Notes: generated by a model from the sequence alone, not told the origin. DNA of 64,000 bases from Cronobacter muytjensii ATCC 51329 (GCF_001277195.1 NZ_CP012268.1:62001-126000), one strand, 5' to 3'. Positions 29,681 through 40,627 are shown, numbered from the stretch's first letter. Made by a program: numbers and translations.

Positions 29681-31057
29681 TTATAAAAAGAAGGGGCTTG
29701 GCTGGAAGAGTCGCTCGACATCGGTAACGTATTTTTTGTCGGTCAGGAACATAATCACATGATCCCCCTGCTCAATACGTAAATTGTCATTGGCGATCAT
29801 GACATCATTACCGCGCACTACCGCACCGATAATGGTACCAGGCGGCAGCTTGATATCATCAATCACGCGTCCGACAACGCGGGATGTCGTCTCATCGCCA
29901 TGCGCTACGGCTTCGATGGCTTCAGCCACGCCGCGACGCAGCGACGAGACGCTGACGATATCCGCTTTACGCACATGTCCAAGCAGCGCAGAAATCGTCG
30001 CCTGCTGAGGCGAAATAGCGATATCGATCACGCTGCCTTGCACCAGATCCACATAGGCACGGCGCTGAATCAGCACCATCACTTTTTTTGCGCCCATGCG
30101 TTTGGCCAGCATGGCGGACATGATATTAGCTTCGTCATCATTAGTGACAGCAATAAAAAGATCCACCTGATCGATATGCTCTTCTGCAAGCAGCTCTTGA
30201 TCCGATGCATCGCCATAAAATACGATCGTATGCTGCAGTTTCTCCGCGAGCTCTGCGGCGCGCTGTTGATCGCGCTCAATAAGCTTAACGCTGTAATCCT
30301 TTTCCAGCCGGCGCGCGAGGCCCGCGCCGATATTCCCACCGCCTACCAGCATAATGCGTTTATAAGGTTTTTCGAGCCGCTGAAGTTCGCTCATGACAGC
30401 GCGGATATGCTGTGACGCCGCGATAAAAAACACTTCATCACCCGCTTCCACAATAGTGGAACCCTGCGGCCTGATAGGTCTGTCGTGACGGAAAATAGCG
30501 GCCACACGTGTGTCAATATGCGGCATATGTTCGCGCATTGTCGAGAGCGCGTTACCGACCAGTGGACCGCCATAATAGGCTTTCACAACGGCGAGACTGA
30601 CTTTACCTTCGGCGAAATTCACCACCTGCAAGGCGCCTGGATATTCAATAAGCCGGTAGATATTATCAATCACCAGTTGTTCCGGTGCGATCAGATGATC
30701 GATTGGCACCGCTTCAGGTGTAAACAAGCGTTCGGCATCACGCACATAATCTGGCGCGCGAATACGCGCGATACGATTAGGCGTATTAAACAGGGAATAC
30801 GCGACCTGACAGGCGATCATGTTCGTCTCATCAGAGCTGGTGACCGCAACCAGCATATCAGCGTCGTCAGCGCCCGCCTCGCGCAGAACGCGTGGATGGG
30901 AGCCGTGCCCCTGCACGACGCGCAAATCAAACTTATCCTGAAGTATGCGCAGACGATCGCTGTTGGTATCGACAACGGTAATATCGTTGTTTTCGCCTAC
31001 CAGGTTTTCCGCCAGCGTACCGCCGACCTGGCCGGCGCCCAGAATGATTATCTTCAT
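29681..31057 (-). CDS. trkA: Trk potassium uptake system NAD-binding protein TrkA
   Basis: TrkA is the peripheral regulatory subunit of the TrkH/TrkG K+ uptake channels. The 458-residue protein holds two tandem RCK units. The first begins MKIIILGAGQVGGTLAENL with GxGxxG; the second starts near residue 232 with VGGGNIGAGLARRLE. Each is followed by a TrkA_C domain (around SLRRGVAEAIEAVA and EQGDHVIMFLTDKKYV). It follows rsmB in the fmt-rsmB-trkA direction, 40 bp downstream. Confidence 0.96.
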   Translation of the reverse strand: MKIIILGAGQVGGTLAENLVGENNDITVVDTNSDRLRILQDKFDLRVVQGHGSHPRVLREAGADDADMLVAVTSSDETNMIACQVAYSLFNTPNRIARIRAPDYVRDAERLFTPEAVPIDHLIAPEQLVIDNIYRLIEYPGALQVVNFAEGKVSLAVVKAYYGGPLVGNALSTMREHMPHIDTRVAAIFRHDRPIRPQGSTIVEAGDEVFFIAASQHIRAVMSELQRLEKPYKRIMLVGGGNIGAGLARRLEKDYSVKLIERDQQRAAELAEKLQHTIVFYGDASDQELLAEEHIDQVDLFIAVTNDDEANIMSAMLAKRMGAKKVMVLIQRRAYVDLVQGSVIDIAISPQQATISALLGHVRKADIVSVSSLRRGVAEAIEAVAHGDETTSRVVGRVIDDIKLPPGTIIGAVVRGNDVMIANDNLRIEQGDHVIMFLTDKKYVTDVERLFQPSPFFL

Positions 31058-31097
31058 CGTTTTGCTTCACCCATCCGGGGCCGCCTCGCGGGCCCGA

Positions 31098-32387
31098 TCA
31101 CTTTTTGATTAGCTTAGCGTAAAAGAAGCCGTCGCCTTCTGTCGCGCTGGGCAGATTCTGAATGCCGGGCATTTGTTGCGATCCGGTGCCATCAAGCTGT
31201 GCATCCCGCGTTCTTGCAAGAAATGCGCGGATCTGCTCGCTGTTTTCTTCCGGCAAAATCGAGCAGGTAGCATACAGCAGCGTACCGCCTGGCTTCAGAT
31301 GCGGCCAGATGGCGTCCAGAATTTCGGACTGCAATTGCGCCAGCTCGGCGATATCGGAATCACGGCGCAGCCATTTGATATCCGGATGGCGGCGAATTAC
31401 GCCGGTTGCTGAGCAGGGGGCATCCAGCAGAATACGATCGAACTGCGTATCGCCGCACCATTGCGTCGGGAAACGGCCATCGCCCACTTTAACTTCTGCC
31501 TTCATATTAAGACGTTTCAGGTTGTCGTTGACTCGAGTGATACGCTGCGCGTCAACGTCCACCGCCATCACTCTGGCCTGCGGCGCGGCTTCGAGGATAT
31601 GCGTAGTTTTTCCGCCAGGAGCCGCGCAGAGATCAAGAATGGTCTCGCCGTTTTGCGGTGCCAGAAGCTCGACGCACCCCTGCGCCGAGGCGTCCTGAAC
31701 CGTGACCCAGCCCTCTTCGAAACCAGGAAGAGCGCTAACCGGCGCCGGGGCTTCAAGACGTACGGCGTCCGGATATCGCGGATGGGTATGGCCCGTCATC
31801 CCGTTTTCTTCCAGCAGCCTGAGCCACTCGTCACGGGAATGATGCTGACGATTAACGCGCAGCCACATCGGCGGACGCTCGTTATTGGCTTCTGCTATTG
31901 CCTGCCACTGCTGCGGATAAGCTGTCTGCAGGCGTTTTAAGATCCACAGCGGGTGTAGATAGCGTGCATCCTGCCCCGCGAATTCGGCCAGCAACTCCTC
32001 CTGCTGGCGCTGGAACTGGCGCAAAACGCCATTAATGAGGCCCTTAAACTGCATGCGCTTGATCGCCACCGCGCCTTCGACAGTTTCCGCCAGCGCGGCG
32101 TGTGGAGGAATGCGCGTATATAGCAGCTGGTAGAAACCCACCATTATCAGGTAGTGAATGGTGCGCTGCTTGCCGGTCATCGGACGTGACATCAGCTTAT
32201 TGATAAGCCATTCCAGCTGCGAGAACGTGCGAAGCACGCCGAAACAAAGCTCCTGAAGCAGGGCTTTATCTTTATCGGAGACTTTGTGCTGAAGGGGCGG
32301 CAGAACGGTACTAAGTGACTGGCCTTTTTCGACTACCTGTTCGATAGCCTGCGCCGCCATGCTGCGCAGATTAATGGATTTTTTCAT
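31098..32387 (-). CDS. rsmB: 16S rRNA m5C967 methyltransferase RsmB
   Basis: RsmB methylates C967 of 16S rRNA using S-adenosylmethionine. The 429-residue protein has an N-terminal NusB-like domain (about 1-140). The Rossmann methyltransferase domain has LDLCAAPGGKTTHILE for cofactor binding. The catalytic cysteine pair lies in DAPCSATG and YATCSILPEEN. The start is MKKSINLRSMAAQA at 32387. A GTG two codons upstream is also possible. Confidence 0.96.
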   Translation of the reverse strand: MKKSINLRSMAAQAIEQVVEKGQSLSTVLPPLQHKVSDKDKALLQELCFGVLRTFSQLEWLINKLMSRPMTGKQRTIHYLIMVGFYQLLYTRIPPHAALAETVEGAVAIKRMQFKGLINGVLRQFQRQQEELLAEFAGQDARYLHPLWILKRLQTAYPQQWQAIAEANNERPPMWLRVNRQHHSRDEWLRLLEENGMTGHTHPRYPDAVRLEAPAPVSALPGFEEGWVTVQDASAQGCVELLAPQNGETILDLCAAPGGKTTHILEAAPQARVMAVDVDAQRITRVNDNLKRLNMKAEVKVGDGRFPTQWCGDTQFDRILLDAPCSATGVIRRHPDIKWLRRDSDIAELAQLQSEILDAIWPHLKPGGTLLYATCSILPEENSEQIRAFLARTRDAQLDGTGSQQMPGIQNLPSATEGDGFFYAKLIKK

Positions 32388-32411
32388 AGCCACGGGCAGG
32401 TTAACCTGCGT

Positions 32412-32441
32412 TTAAAATAAAAAGGCCCGGAAAACCGGGCT
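32412..32441 (-). terminator. Hairpin between fmt and rsmB
   Basis: On the minus strand, GCCCGG TTTT CCGGGC is followed by CTTTTTATTTTA. It looks like an intrinsic terminator or attenuator that would reduce read-through from fmt into rsmB. Confidence 0.75.
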
Positions 32442-32455
32442 GTTAATGCCGTCGC

Positions 32456-33403
32456 TCAGGCAAGAATATTGCCTGGCGTAAACCACTCCCGGCGGGAGTT
32501 TAAAAGATCCTGCGCTGACATCGGCTTTTTGCCCGCAGGCTGGAGATCTTCAAGGTTTAGTATGCCATCGGCTGTCGCAATCTGGATGCCCTGTTTACCA
32601 GCTTCAAGCACGGTGCCGGGCGCTGCTTTGCTCTGCTGATCCAACACTGACGCTTTCCAGACTTTAACGGGCTGGTCGTCAATCATGAAATAGCTGACGG
32701 GCCATGGATTAAACGCACGGATACAGCGTTCCAGTTGAACTGCGGAAAGCATCCAGTCGAGGCGTGCTTCTTCTTTACTGAGCTTTTCCGCATAAGTCGC
32801 TTTGGCATCATCCTGCTTCTCAGGAACCACGGCGCCGGATGCGAGATCGCTCAGAGTGGCGAGCAATCCCTGCGGGCCCATTTGCGCGAGCTTGTCATAC
32901 AGCGAGGCGCTGGTATCTTCTGCCGTAATCGGGCAGGTGAGCTTACGCAGCATATCACCCGTATCAAGCCCTTTGTCCATCTGCATGATAGTCACGCCGG
33001 TTTGCGTATCGCCCGCCCAGAGCGAACGCTGGATAGGCGCCGCACCGCGCCAGCGCGGCAGCAGCGAACCGTGGACGTTAATGCAGCCAAGACGCGGCAT
33101 GGCAAGCACCGCTTCCGGAAGAATGAGTCCGTAGGCGACAACCACCATCACATCCGCATTCAGCGCAGCCACGAGCTCCTGATTTTCAACAGGGCGCAGA
33201 GACTTTGGCTGGAAAATCGGCAGACCGTTTTCCTCAGCCAGCACCTTCACAGGCCCAGCCATTAGCTTCTTACCGCGGCCTGCCGGGCGGTCTGGCTGAG
33301 TAAACACGCCGACAATCTCATGGGAAGAGGACAACAGCGCCTCAAGATGACGCGCTGCGAAATCCGGCGTACCGGCGAAAATAATGCGAAGTGACTCGGA
33401 CAC
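32456..33403 (-). CDS. fmt: Methionyl-tRNA formyltransferase
   Basis: Fmt formylates initiator Met-tRNA with 10-formyl-tetrahydrofolate. The 315-residue protein starts at GTG (SESLRIIFAGTPDFAARHL). The catalytic region has NVHGSLLPRWRGAAPIQ and the conserved aspartate in MQMDKGLDTGDML. A C-terminal OB-fold tRNA-binding domain follows. It lies 18 bp after def, the deformylase acting later on the same formyl group. Confidence 0.97.
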   Translation of the reverse strand: MSESLRIIFAGTPDFAARHLEALLSSSHEIVGVFTQPDRPAGRGKKLMAGPVKVLAEENGLPIFQPKSLRPVENQELVAALNADVMVVVAYGLILPEAVLAMPRLGCINVHGSLLPRWRGAAPIQRSLWAGDTQTGVTIMQMDKGLDTGDMLRKLTCPITAEDTSASLYDKLAQMGPQGLLATLSDLASGAVVPEKQDDAKATYAEKLSKEEARLDWMLSAVQLERCIRAFNPWPVSYFMIDDQPVKVWKASVLDQQSKAAPGTVLEAGKQGIQIATADGILNLEDLQPAGKKPMSAQDLLNSRREWFTPGNILA

Positions 33404-33421
33404 GTTATTCCCTGTCTTTAT

Positions 33422-33937
33422 TTAACCTGCGGCTTTCGCCTTCATGCGATCCAGTTTTTCAACTTTCTGACGAATACGCTGACGCTTCATCGGCGACAGA
33501 TAATCGATAAAGAGTTTACCGACCAGGTGATCCATTTCGTGCTGGATACAAATAGCCAGCAGGCCGTCAGCTTCCAGTTCGAAAGAGTTACCGTTGCGGT
33601 CGAGCGCGCGAATTTTTACTTTCTCGGCGCGCGGCACAAAAGCGCGCTGTTCCGGAATCGACAGGCAACCTTCTTCAATACCGGTCTCGCCGGATTGTTC
33701 CAGTAACTCCGGGTTGATAAGCACGAGACGCTCATCGCGGTTTTCGGAGACATCAATCACGATAATGCGCTGATGAATGTCCACCTGGGTCGCCGCGAGC
33801 CCAATGCCTTCTTCGGCGTACATCGTGTCGAACATATCATCAACGATACGCTGAATATCTGCATTAACTTCTTTAACCGGTTCAGCGACGATGCGAAGCC
33901 GCTCGTCCGGAATATGTAATACCTGCAAAACTGACAT
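33422..33937 (-). CDS. def: Peptide deformylase
   Basis: Def removes the N-formyl group from nascent proteins. The 171-residue metalloenzyme has all three motifs: GIGLAATQ (44-51), EGCLS with metal ligand Cys91, and HEMDH with ligands His133 and His137. It forms an operon with fmt and diverges from dprA. Confidence 0.97.
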   Translation of the reverse strand: MSVLQVLHIPDERLRIVAEPVKEVNADIQRIVDDMFDTMYAEEGIGLAATQVDIHQRIIVIDVSENRDERLVLINPELLEQSGETGIEEGCLSIPEQRAFVPRAEKVKIRALDRNGNSFELEADGLLAICIQHEMDHLVGKLFIDYLSPMKRQRIRQKVEKLDRMKAKAAG

Positions 33938-34066
33938 AAGTTTCCAGAGCTGTATTCAAGAGTTGAAAGGATCTTATCCTCTATTCTAGACAAATCCCCT
34001 TTTGATTGACAGCATCAGCGACGAATCACAGGGATGAGAGAACGGCGTCTGGCGAGGGGTAGCGCA

Positions 34067-35179
34067 ATGTCACCAACGGAGATTTGGTTACGCCTGATGG
34101 CGGTTTACAGCCTGAGCGGTGAAATAATGGTTCGGGCTTTTCAGCGTCTGCAAAACATGCAGGAGGATCCCGCTGACGCGTTGCGTCTGGCCGGATTAAA
34201 TGCGAAGCAGCGAACGCTATTTTTCAGTTATCCCGCCGCGAAGCTTGATGCGGCCCTGCGCTGGCTTGATATTCCAGGCCATCATCTGCTGACGGCGCTC
34301 TCTCCTGCGTACCCAGATTTTCTGCGCGCGATCGAATGGTTTCCCGGTGCGCTGCTTGTGGCAGGCGACCCTGCGGCACTGGCCCGGCCGCAGCTGGCTG
34401 TCGTCGGTAGCCGCCATCATTCCTGGTATGGCGAACATTGGGGGAGCAAGCTCTGTTACGCGCTGGCGGAAAGCGGTCTGACGCTAACCAGCGGCCTTGC
34501 GCTGGGTATCGATGCCGTGGCGCATCGTAGTGCGCTACGCGCGCAAGGGACAACGGTCGCAGTACTGGGCAACGGTCTGGCGCAGATTTATCCCGCTCGG
34601 CACCGTAAACTGGCAGAAGAGATTATTACGCGGGGCGGCGCGGTCATTTCCGAATTCCCCTTTGAGGCACAGCCCCGGCCGGCCAATTTCCCCAGACGTA
34701 ATCGCATCATCAGCGGGCTAAGCATTGGCGTGCTGGTGGTGGAGGCGGCATTACGCAGCGGCTCACTCGTCACCGCCCGGTGTGCGCTTGAGCAAGGGCG
34801 GGAGGTGTTCGCGCTTCCCGGCCCTGTCGGCAATCCTGGCTGCGAAGGGCCGCACTGGCTGATTCAGCAAGGCGCGATAGCCGTTACACACCCTCAGGAC
34901 ATTATCGATTATTTACAAAACGAGCTGCCCTGGCTTAACGCGACGAATTATTCACCGGATCAAGAGGAAGGTGCATTGCCATTTCCCGGGCTGTTGGCTA
35001 ACGTAGGAGATGAGGTTACACCTGTTGACGTCGTCGCTGAACGTGCCGGCCAACCTGTGCCATTGACGGTAGCCCAGCTACTCGAACTGGAGTTAGCAGG
35101 ATGGATCGCAGCTGTACCCGGCGGCTATGTCCGAGTGAGGAGGGCAGGCCATGTTCGACGTACTAATGTATTTGTTTGA
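34067..35179 (+). CDS. dprA: DNA-processing protein DprA/Smf
   Basis: DprA binds single-stranded DNA and loads RecA during natural transformation. In enterobacteria it is conserved but with no clear competence role. The start at 34067 (MSPTEIWLRLMAVYSL) matches family length at 370 residues. An upstream in-frame ATG at 34034 adds 11 residues and is not favoured. The Rossmann-like domain has VVGSRHHSWYGEHW, TSGLALGIDAVAH and NFPRRNRIISGLS. A C-terminal winged helix (GDEVTPVDVVAERAGQ) follows. It overlaps smg by 29 bp. Confidence 0.95.
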   Translation: MSPTEIWLRLMAVYSLSGEIMVRAFQRLQNMQEDPADALRLAGLNAKQRTLFFSYPAAKLDAALRWLDIPGHHLLTALSPAYPDFLRAIEWFPGALLVAGDPAALARPQLAVVGSRHHSWYGEHWGSKLCYALAESGLTLTSGLALGIDAVAHRSALRAQGTTVAVLGNGLAQIYPARHRKLAEEIITRGGAVISEFPFEAQPRPANFPRRNRIISGLSIGVLVVEAALRSGSLVTARCALEQGREVFALPGPVGNPGCEGPHWLIQQGAIAVTHPQDIIDYLQNELPWLNATNYSPDQEEGALPFPGLLANVGDEVTPVDVVAERAGQPVPLTVAQLLELELAGWIAAVPGGYVRVRRAGHVRRTNVFV

Positions 35180-35624
35180 AACCTATATCCATAACGAAGC
35201 TGAGATGCGCGTTGACCAGGATAAGCTGACGCGGGACCTGACGGATGCGGGTTTTGATCAGGAAGATATTTTTAACGCGCTGTTATGGCTGGAGAAGCTG
35301 GCGGATTATCAGGAAGGGCTTTCCGCACCGATGCAACTGGCGTCGGATCCACTCTCAATGCGAATTTTTACCGCAGAAGAGTGTCAGCGGCTGGACGCCA
35401 GCTGTCGGGGGTTCCTGCTGTTTCTGGAACAAATTCAGGTGCTGAATCTCGAAACTCGTGAAATGGTCATTGAGCGCGTCATGGCGCTGGATACCGCTGA
35501 GTTTGATTTAGAAGATTTGAAATGGGTCATCCTGATGGTGCTTTTCAACATTCCCGGATGTGAAAATGCCTATCAACAAATGGAAGAACTGCTCTTTGAA
35601 GTGAATGACGGTATGCTGCACTGA
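35151..35624 (+). CDS. smg: DUF494 family protein Smg
   Basis: This 157-residue protein has unknown function, family DUF494. It starts MFDVLMYLFETYIHNEAEM inside the end of dprA. It is acidic and mostly helical. Conserved coupling with dprA suggests a shared transcript. Confidence 0.93.
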   Translation: MFDVLMYLFETYIHNEAEMRVDQDKLTRDLTDAGFDQEDIFNALLWLEKLADYQEGLSAPMQLASDPLSMRIFTAEECQRLDASCRGFLLFLEQIQVLNLETREMVIERVMALDTAEFDLEDLKWVILMVLFNIPGCENAYQQMEELLFEVNDGMLH

Positions 35625-35647
35625 TATTTTCAGCGCAGTGGTGAATT

Positions 35648-36205
35648 ATGGCAAGGTCAGCACTCTTTTCAGTGCCCAAACACGAGCCCTGCCCAAAATG
35701 CGGGGCTGAACTTCTTATTCGTTCCGGGAAACATGGTCCTTTCCTGGGATGTTCGCATTATCCTGAATGTGATTACGTCCGGCCGCTGAAAGGGCAGGCG
35801 GATGGTCATATTGTCAAAGTACTTGAAGGGCAGCAGTGTCCGACATGCGATGCGACCCTGGTGCTCCGGCAGGGGCGCTTCGGCATGTTCATCGGCTGTA
35901 GCCGCTACCCTGAATGTGAGCATACCGAGCAGATCGACAAGCCCGACGATACCGCGCTTGCCTGCCCGCAGTGCAGCACCGGTCATCTGGTGCAGCGGCG
36001 TTCACGCTTTGGCAAAACCTTTTATTCCTGCGATCGCTATCCGGAATGCCAGTTTGTTATTAATTTCAAACCGGTAGCCGGCGAGTGTCCGGAATGTCAT
36101 TATCCCCTCCTTATAGAAAAGAAAACCGCACAAGGCGTAAAACGTTTTTGTGCCAGTAAACAATGTGGAAAGCCGGTAACGGCGGAATCAGATCGTGAAG
36201 AATAA
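35648..36205 (+). CDS. yrdD: Topoisomerase I C-terminal-like zinc-finger protein YrdD
   Basis: This 185-residue protein is made of tandem topoisomerase-type C4 zinc fingers, like the C-terminus of TopA but without any catalytic domain. Finger cysteines occur as CPKCGAELL...CSHYPEC, CPTCDATL...CSRYPEC, CPQCSTGH...CDRYPEC and a final CPECHYPLL...C. It probably binds single-stranded DNA or RNA. The stop overlaps the tsaC start by 11 bp. Confidence 0.92.
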   Translation: MARSALFSVPKHEPCPKCGAELLIRSGKHGPFLGCSHYPECDYVRPLKGQADGHIVKVLEGQQCPTCDATLVLRQGRFGMFIGCSRYPECEHTEQIDKPDDTALACPQCSTGHLVQRRSRFGKTFYSCDRYPECQFVINFKPVAGECPECHYPLLIEKKTAQGVKRFCASKQCGKPVTAESDREE

Positions 36206-36767
36206 CCAGCCTGCGGACGCGACATTGCATATCGTCGACGTCCTTAAAAATGAAAATGTCATCGCTTACCCGACAGAAGCCGTTTTCGGCGTGGGGTGCG
36301 ATCCGGATAGCGAAACCGCTGTAAAACGTCTGCTTGAACTTAAGCAGCGGCCCATGGAAAAAGGGCTCATCCTGATTGCGGCGAATTTCGAACAACTGGA
36401 GCCTTATATAGATGACAAGGCTCTGACGCCTGAACAGCGTGAAGCGGTGTTTGCCTGCTGGCCCGGGCCGGTAACGTTCGTCTTCCCGGCGAAACCGTCA
36501 ACACCCCGCTGGCTGACCGGCCGTTTTGATTCGCTGGCGGTGCGCGTGACCAATCACCCACAGGTTATTGCGCTGTGCGAAGCCTTCGGTAAGCCTCTGG
36601 TATCGACCAGTGCAAATCTCTCCGGACTGGAGCCGTGCCGTACGGCGCAGGAAGTGCTGGCGCAGTTCGGCGACGATTTCCCTGTATTGCATGGCGCAAC
36701 GGGGGGGCGACAAAATCCTTCCGAGATCCGTGATGCGCTCACAGGTGAACTTTTCCGACAAGGTTAA
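36195..36767 (+). CDS. tsaC: Threonylcarbamoyl-AMP synthase TsaC
   Basis: TsaC makes threonylcarbamoyl-adenylate from threonine, bicarbonate and ATP, the first step of t6A modification at tRNA position 37. The 190-residue Sua5/YciO/YrdC-fold protein starts at GTG (36195). It shows the substrate pocket motifs AYPTEAVFGVGCDP, ELKQRPMEKGLILI and STSANLSG. It overlaps yrdD and is 3 bp from aroE. Confidence 0.96.
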   Translation: MKNNQPADATLHIVDVLKNENVIAYPTEAVFGVGCDPDSETAVKRLLELKQRPMEKGLILIAANFEQLEPYIDDKALTPEQREAVFACWPGPVTFVFPAKPSTPRWLTGRFDSLAVRVTNHPQVIALCEAFGKPLVSTSANLSGLEPCRTAQEVLAQFGDDFPVLHGATGGRQNPSEIRDALTGELFRQG

Positions 36768-36770
36768 TGC

Positions 36771-37589
36771 ATGGAAACTTACGCCGTTTTTGGTAATCCT
36801 GTCGCACACAGCAAATCGCCGTTTATACATCAGCAATTTGCAGCACAGCTCAGGATTGAGCATCCCTACGGACGCGTACTGGCGCCGCTTGATTCGTTCC
36901 TGGAGACGCTGGAAGGCTTCTTCAGTGCCGGGGGAAAAGGCGCCAATATTACGATGCCGTTCAAGGAACCGGCTTTTGCCCGTGCGGATGAATTGACCGA
37001 AAGGGCGGCCCTGGCTGGGGCGGTCAACACGCTGAAGCGGCTCGAAGACGGACGCTTACTGGGCGATAATACCGATGGTATCGGCTTGCTGAGCGATCTT
37101 GAGCGTCTCGGTATGATCAAACCGCGTTACCGTATCCTTCTTGTAGGGGCGGGGGGCGCAGCCAGAGGCGTATTGTTGCCGCTGCTTTCATTAGATTGCG
37201 CAGTGACAATAACCAACCGCACTTTTGCGCGTGCGCAGGTGCTGGCGGACCTGTTCAGCCATACCGGTAGTGTCAGCGCCGTTGCGCTCCAGGATCTGGA
37301 CGGTCATGCATTCGATCTTATTATCAATGCCACCTCAAGTGGTGTTAGCGGTGAGATCCCGCCGCTCCCGGCTTCGCTGGTGAATGAGAAAACGGCGTGC
37401 TACGACATGTTCTACCAGAAAGGGCTGACTCCGTTCCTGTCCTGGTGCACAACGCAGGGCGCCACCCAGCTGGCGGATGGATTAGGTATGCTGGTGGGAC
37501 AGGCGGCCCATGCGGTTCTGCTCTGGCATGGCGTACTGCCGGAAGTGGCGCCTGTCATTGAAAAGCTTAAAGAGGAGCTGGCGCAATGA
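36771..37589 (+). CDS. aroE: Shikimate dehydrogenase (NADP-dependent)
   Basis: AroE reduces 3-dehydroshikimate to shikimate in the aromatic amino-acid pathway. The 272-residue protein has shikimate-binding motifs NPVAHSKSPFIH and NITMPFKEPAF with the catalytic lysine, the conserved GDNTDGIG, and the NADP-binding GAGGAARGV with downstream NRTFARA typical of NADP preference. It overlaps yrdB by 4 bp. Confidence 0.97.
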   Translation: METYAVFGNPVAHSKSPFIHQQFAAQLRIEHPYGRVLAPLDSFLETLEGFFSAGGKGANITMPFKEPAFARADELTERAALAGAVNTLKRLEDGRLLGDNTDGIGLLSDLERLGMIKPRYRILLVGAGGAARGVLLPLLSLDCAVTITNRTFARAQVLADLFSHTGSVSAVALQDLDGHAFDLIINATSSGVSGEIPPLPASLVNEKTACYDMFYQKGLTPFLSWCTTQGATQLADGLGMLVGQAAHAVLLWHGVLPEVAPVIEKLKEELAQ

Positions 37590-37843
37590 ATCAGGCGATT
37601 CAGTTCCCGGATCGTGAATACTGGGATGAGGAACAGCAAGCCGTTTGCTTTCCGGCGCTGGCGAATGGGCTGGTGTTAACATGCGCTATCAATAAAACTG
37701 CCCTGGCGGCCCGCTTCTCCGCTGATACGCCGCAGGGGTGGTTAGCCGCGTTCCGCCAGCACCGATGGGATCTGGAAGAGGAAGCTGAGCAGCTTATCGC
37801 TGCCCAGCAAGAGGATGATCAGGGTTGGGTCTGGCTCTCCTGA
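37586..37843 (+). CDS. yrdB: DUF1488 family protein YrdB
   Basis: This 85-residue acidic protein of the DUF1488 family has unknown function. It starts MNQAIQFPDREYWDEEQQAV. The ATGA overlap with aroE indicates coupling. Its 3' end overlaps the 3' end of convergent yrdA by 25 bp. Confidence 0.92.
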   Translation: MNQAIQFPDREYWDEEQQAVCFPALANGLVLTCAINKTALAARFSADTPQGWLAAFRQHRWDLEEEAEQLIAAQQEDDQGWVWLS

Positions 37844-38373
37844 GCCAGATACTCATCTTTCCACTTCACATAATTATTGGCGGAATAGCGCAGTCCTTCC
37901 CGCTCCGAGTCTTTTAAAGGACGAATCTGTTTTACCGGGCTGCCGAGATACAGGTAGCCGCTTTCCAGTCGTTTATTCTGTGGCACCAGGCTGCCGGCGC
38001 CTATCATCACGTCGTCTTCTATAATGGCGCCGTCGAGGACGATCGATCCCATACCAACCAGCACGCGATTACCGATCGTGCAGCCGTGCAGCATAACTTT
38101 ATGCCCAACGGTAACATCTTCGCCAATGCGCAGCGGATTACCTTCAGGGTTATAAGAAGACTTATGCGTGACGTGCAGTATGCTGCCATCCTGAATATTG
38201 GTGCGCGCGCCAATCGAGACATAATTAACATCGCCACGGATAACCACCAGAGGCCAGACGCCAACATCATCAGCCATTCTCACATCGCCAATCACTACGC
38301 TTGAGCTATCCAGCATTACGCGCTGGCCGGTTTGGGGGAACGTATTTTTATAAGAACGCAATACAGAAGACAT
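37819..38373 (-). CDS. yrdA: Gamma-carbonic-anhydrase-like hexapeptide protein YrdA
   Basis: This 184-residue left-handed beta-helix protein is of the gamma-carbonic anhydrase family. Hexapeptide repeats (IGDVRMADDVGVW through IEDDVMIGAGSLV) form the core. Putative metal histidines lie in HVTHKSSYN and TVGHKVMLHGC. The enzyme activity of enterobacterial YrdA is unproven. It lies at the promoter side of the rRNA operon and is transcribed away from it. Confidence 0.94.
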   Translation of the reverse strand: MSSVLRSYKNTFPQTGQRVMLDSSSVVIGDVRMADDVGVWPLVVIRGDVNYVSIGARTNIQDGSILHVTHKSSYNPEGNPLRIGEDVTVGHKVMLHGCTIGNRVLVGMGSIVLDGAIIEDDVMIGAGSLVPQNKRLESGYLYLGSPVKQIRPLKDSEREGLRYSANNYVKWKDEYLAQESQTQP

Positions 38374-38429
38374 GATCGCCTCGGTTTCGTATCAATCGAT
38401 ATGAAGACTTTGGTTGGATTTAAGGCGCT

Positions 38430-38850
38430 GCGCAAGGGCAAATGCGTGTATTCGTTGAGCAGATCGAGCGGGATCGCAGCAATGCGCGTGAAAAAACGGC
38501 AGTTGAAAGAAAAGATCGAAAAAAGGGTTGTGCTGAAAACTGAGATCCCTATAATGCGCCTCCATCGAGACGGCAATGTGAAGCACTTCACGAAATAGCC
38601 GAAGCGATGAGAGAAAAATCCTGAAATTAAGGGTTGACTCTGAAAGAGGAAAGCGTAATATACGCCACCTCGCGACAGCAGGCTGAAGGCCGCGTCGCAC
38701 CGCTCTTTAACAATTTATCAGACAATCTGTGTGGGCACTCGGGGCACTGATATCTTAACGTCTTCGGACGATAAATGAATATCAAGTCTCAAGTGAACAA
38801 CAGTTAATTCATTACGAACTAACAGTTTAATTCTTTGAGCATCAAACTTT
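38430..38850 (+). promoter_or_regulatory. rRNA operon promoters P1 and P2, boxA and leader
   Basis: P1 has -35 TTGTGC at 38528-38533 and -10 TATAAT at 38550-38555 (spacing 16), followed by the GC-rich discriminator GCGCCTCC typical of stringently controlled rRNA promoters. A/T-rich DNA upstream (38430-38525) fits Fis and UP-element binding. P2 has TTGACT at 38634-38639 and TAATAT at 38656-38661. The antitermination boxA GCTCTTTAACAA lies at 38702-38713. No gene is supported in 38374-38850. The P1 core resembles E. coli rrnD P1 as I remember it. Confidence 0.88.
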
Positions 38851-40393
<1,543 letters not shown>

Positions 40394-40479
40394 CCTGCAA
40401 GATACAACCTCGCGTGCTCACACAGATTGTCTGATAGAAAGTAAAGAAGCAAGACGGCTGCGAAGTCGTGACACGCTGT

Positions 40480-40554
40480 GTCCCCTTCGTCTAGCGGTTA
40501 GGACTCCGCCCTTTCACGGCGGCAACAGGGGTTCGAATCCCCTAGGGGACGCCA
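40480..40554 (+). tRNA. gltT: tRNA-Glu (anticodon UUC) in the 16S-23S spacer
   Basis: A 75-nt cloverleaf has acceptor GTCCCCT/AGGGGAC with encoded GCCA end, anticodon stem CCGCC/GGCGG, anticodon TTC at 40513-40515 and T-arm loop TTCGAAT. It lies between 16S and 23S and is cotranscribed. The gltT symbol is by type; other copies are expected in other rRNA operons. Its D-arm region (CTAGCGGTTAGGACT) differs from the E. coli gltT sequence as I recall it. Confidence 0.96.
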
Positions 40555-40627
40555 CTTGCTGGGTGTGGGTGAAAGACACAACCAACCGATATCTCAAAAC
40601 TGACTGTTAAGTCACGTTTGAGATATT

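Noticed and set aside
30485..31108. 207-codon frame opposite trkA
   Set aside because: It is a shadow of trkA with no start signal or recognisable domain.
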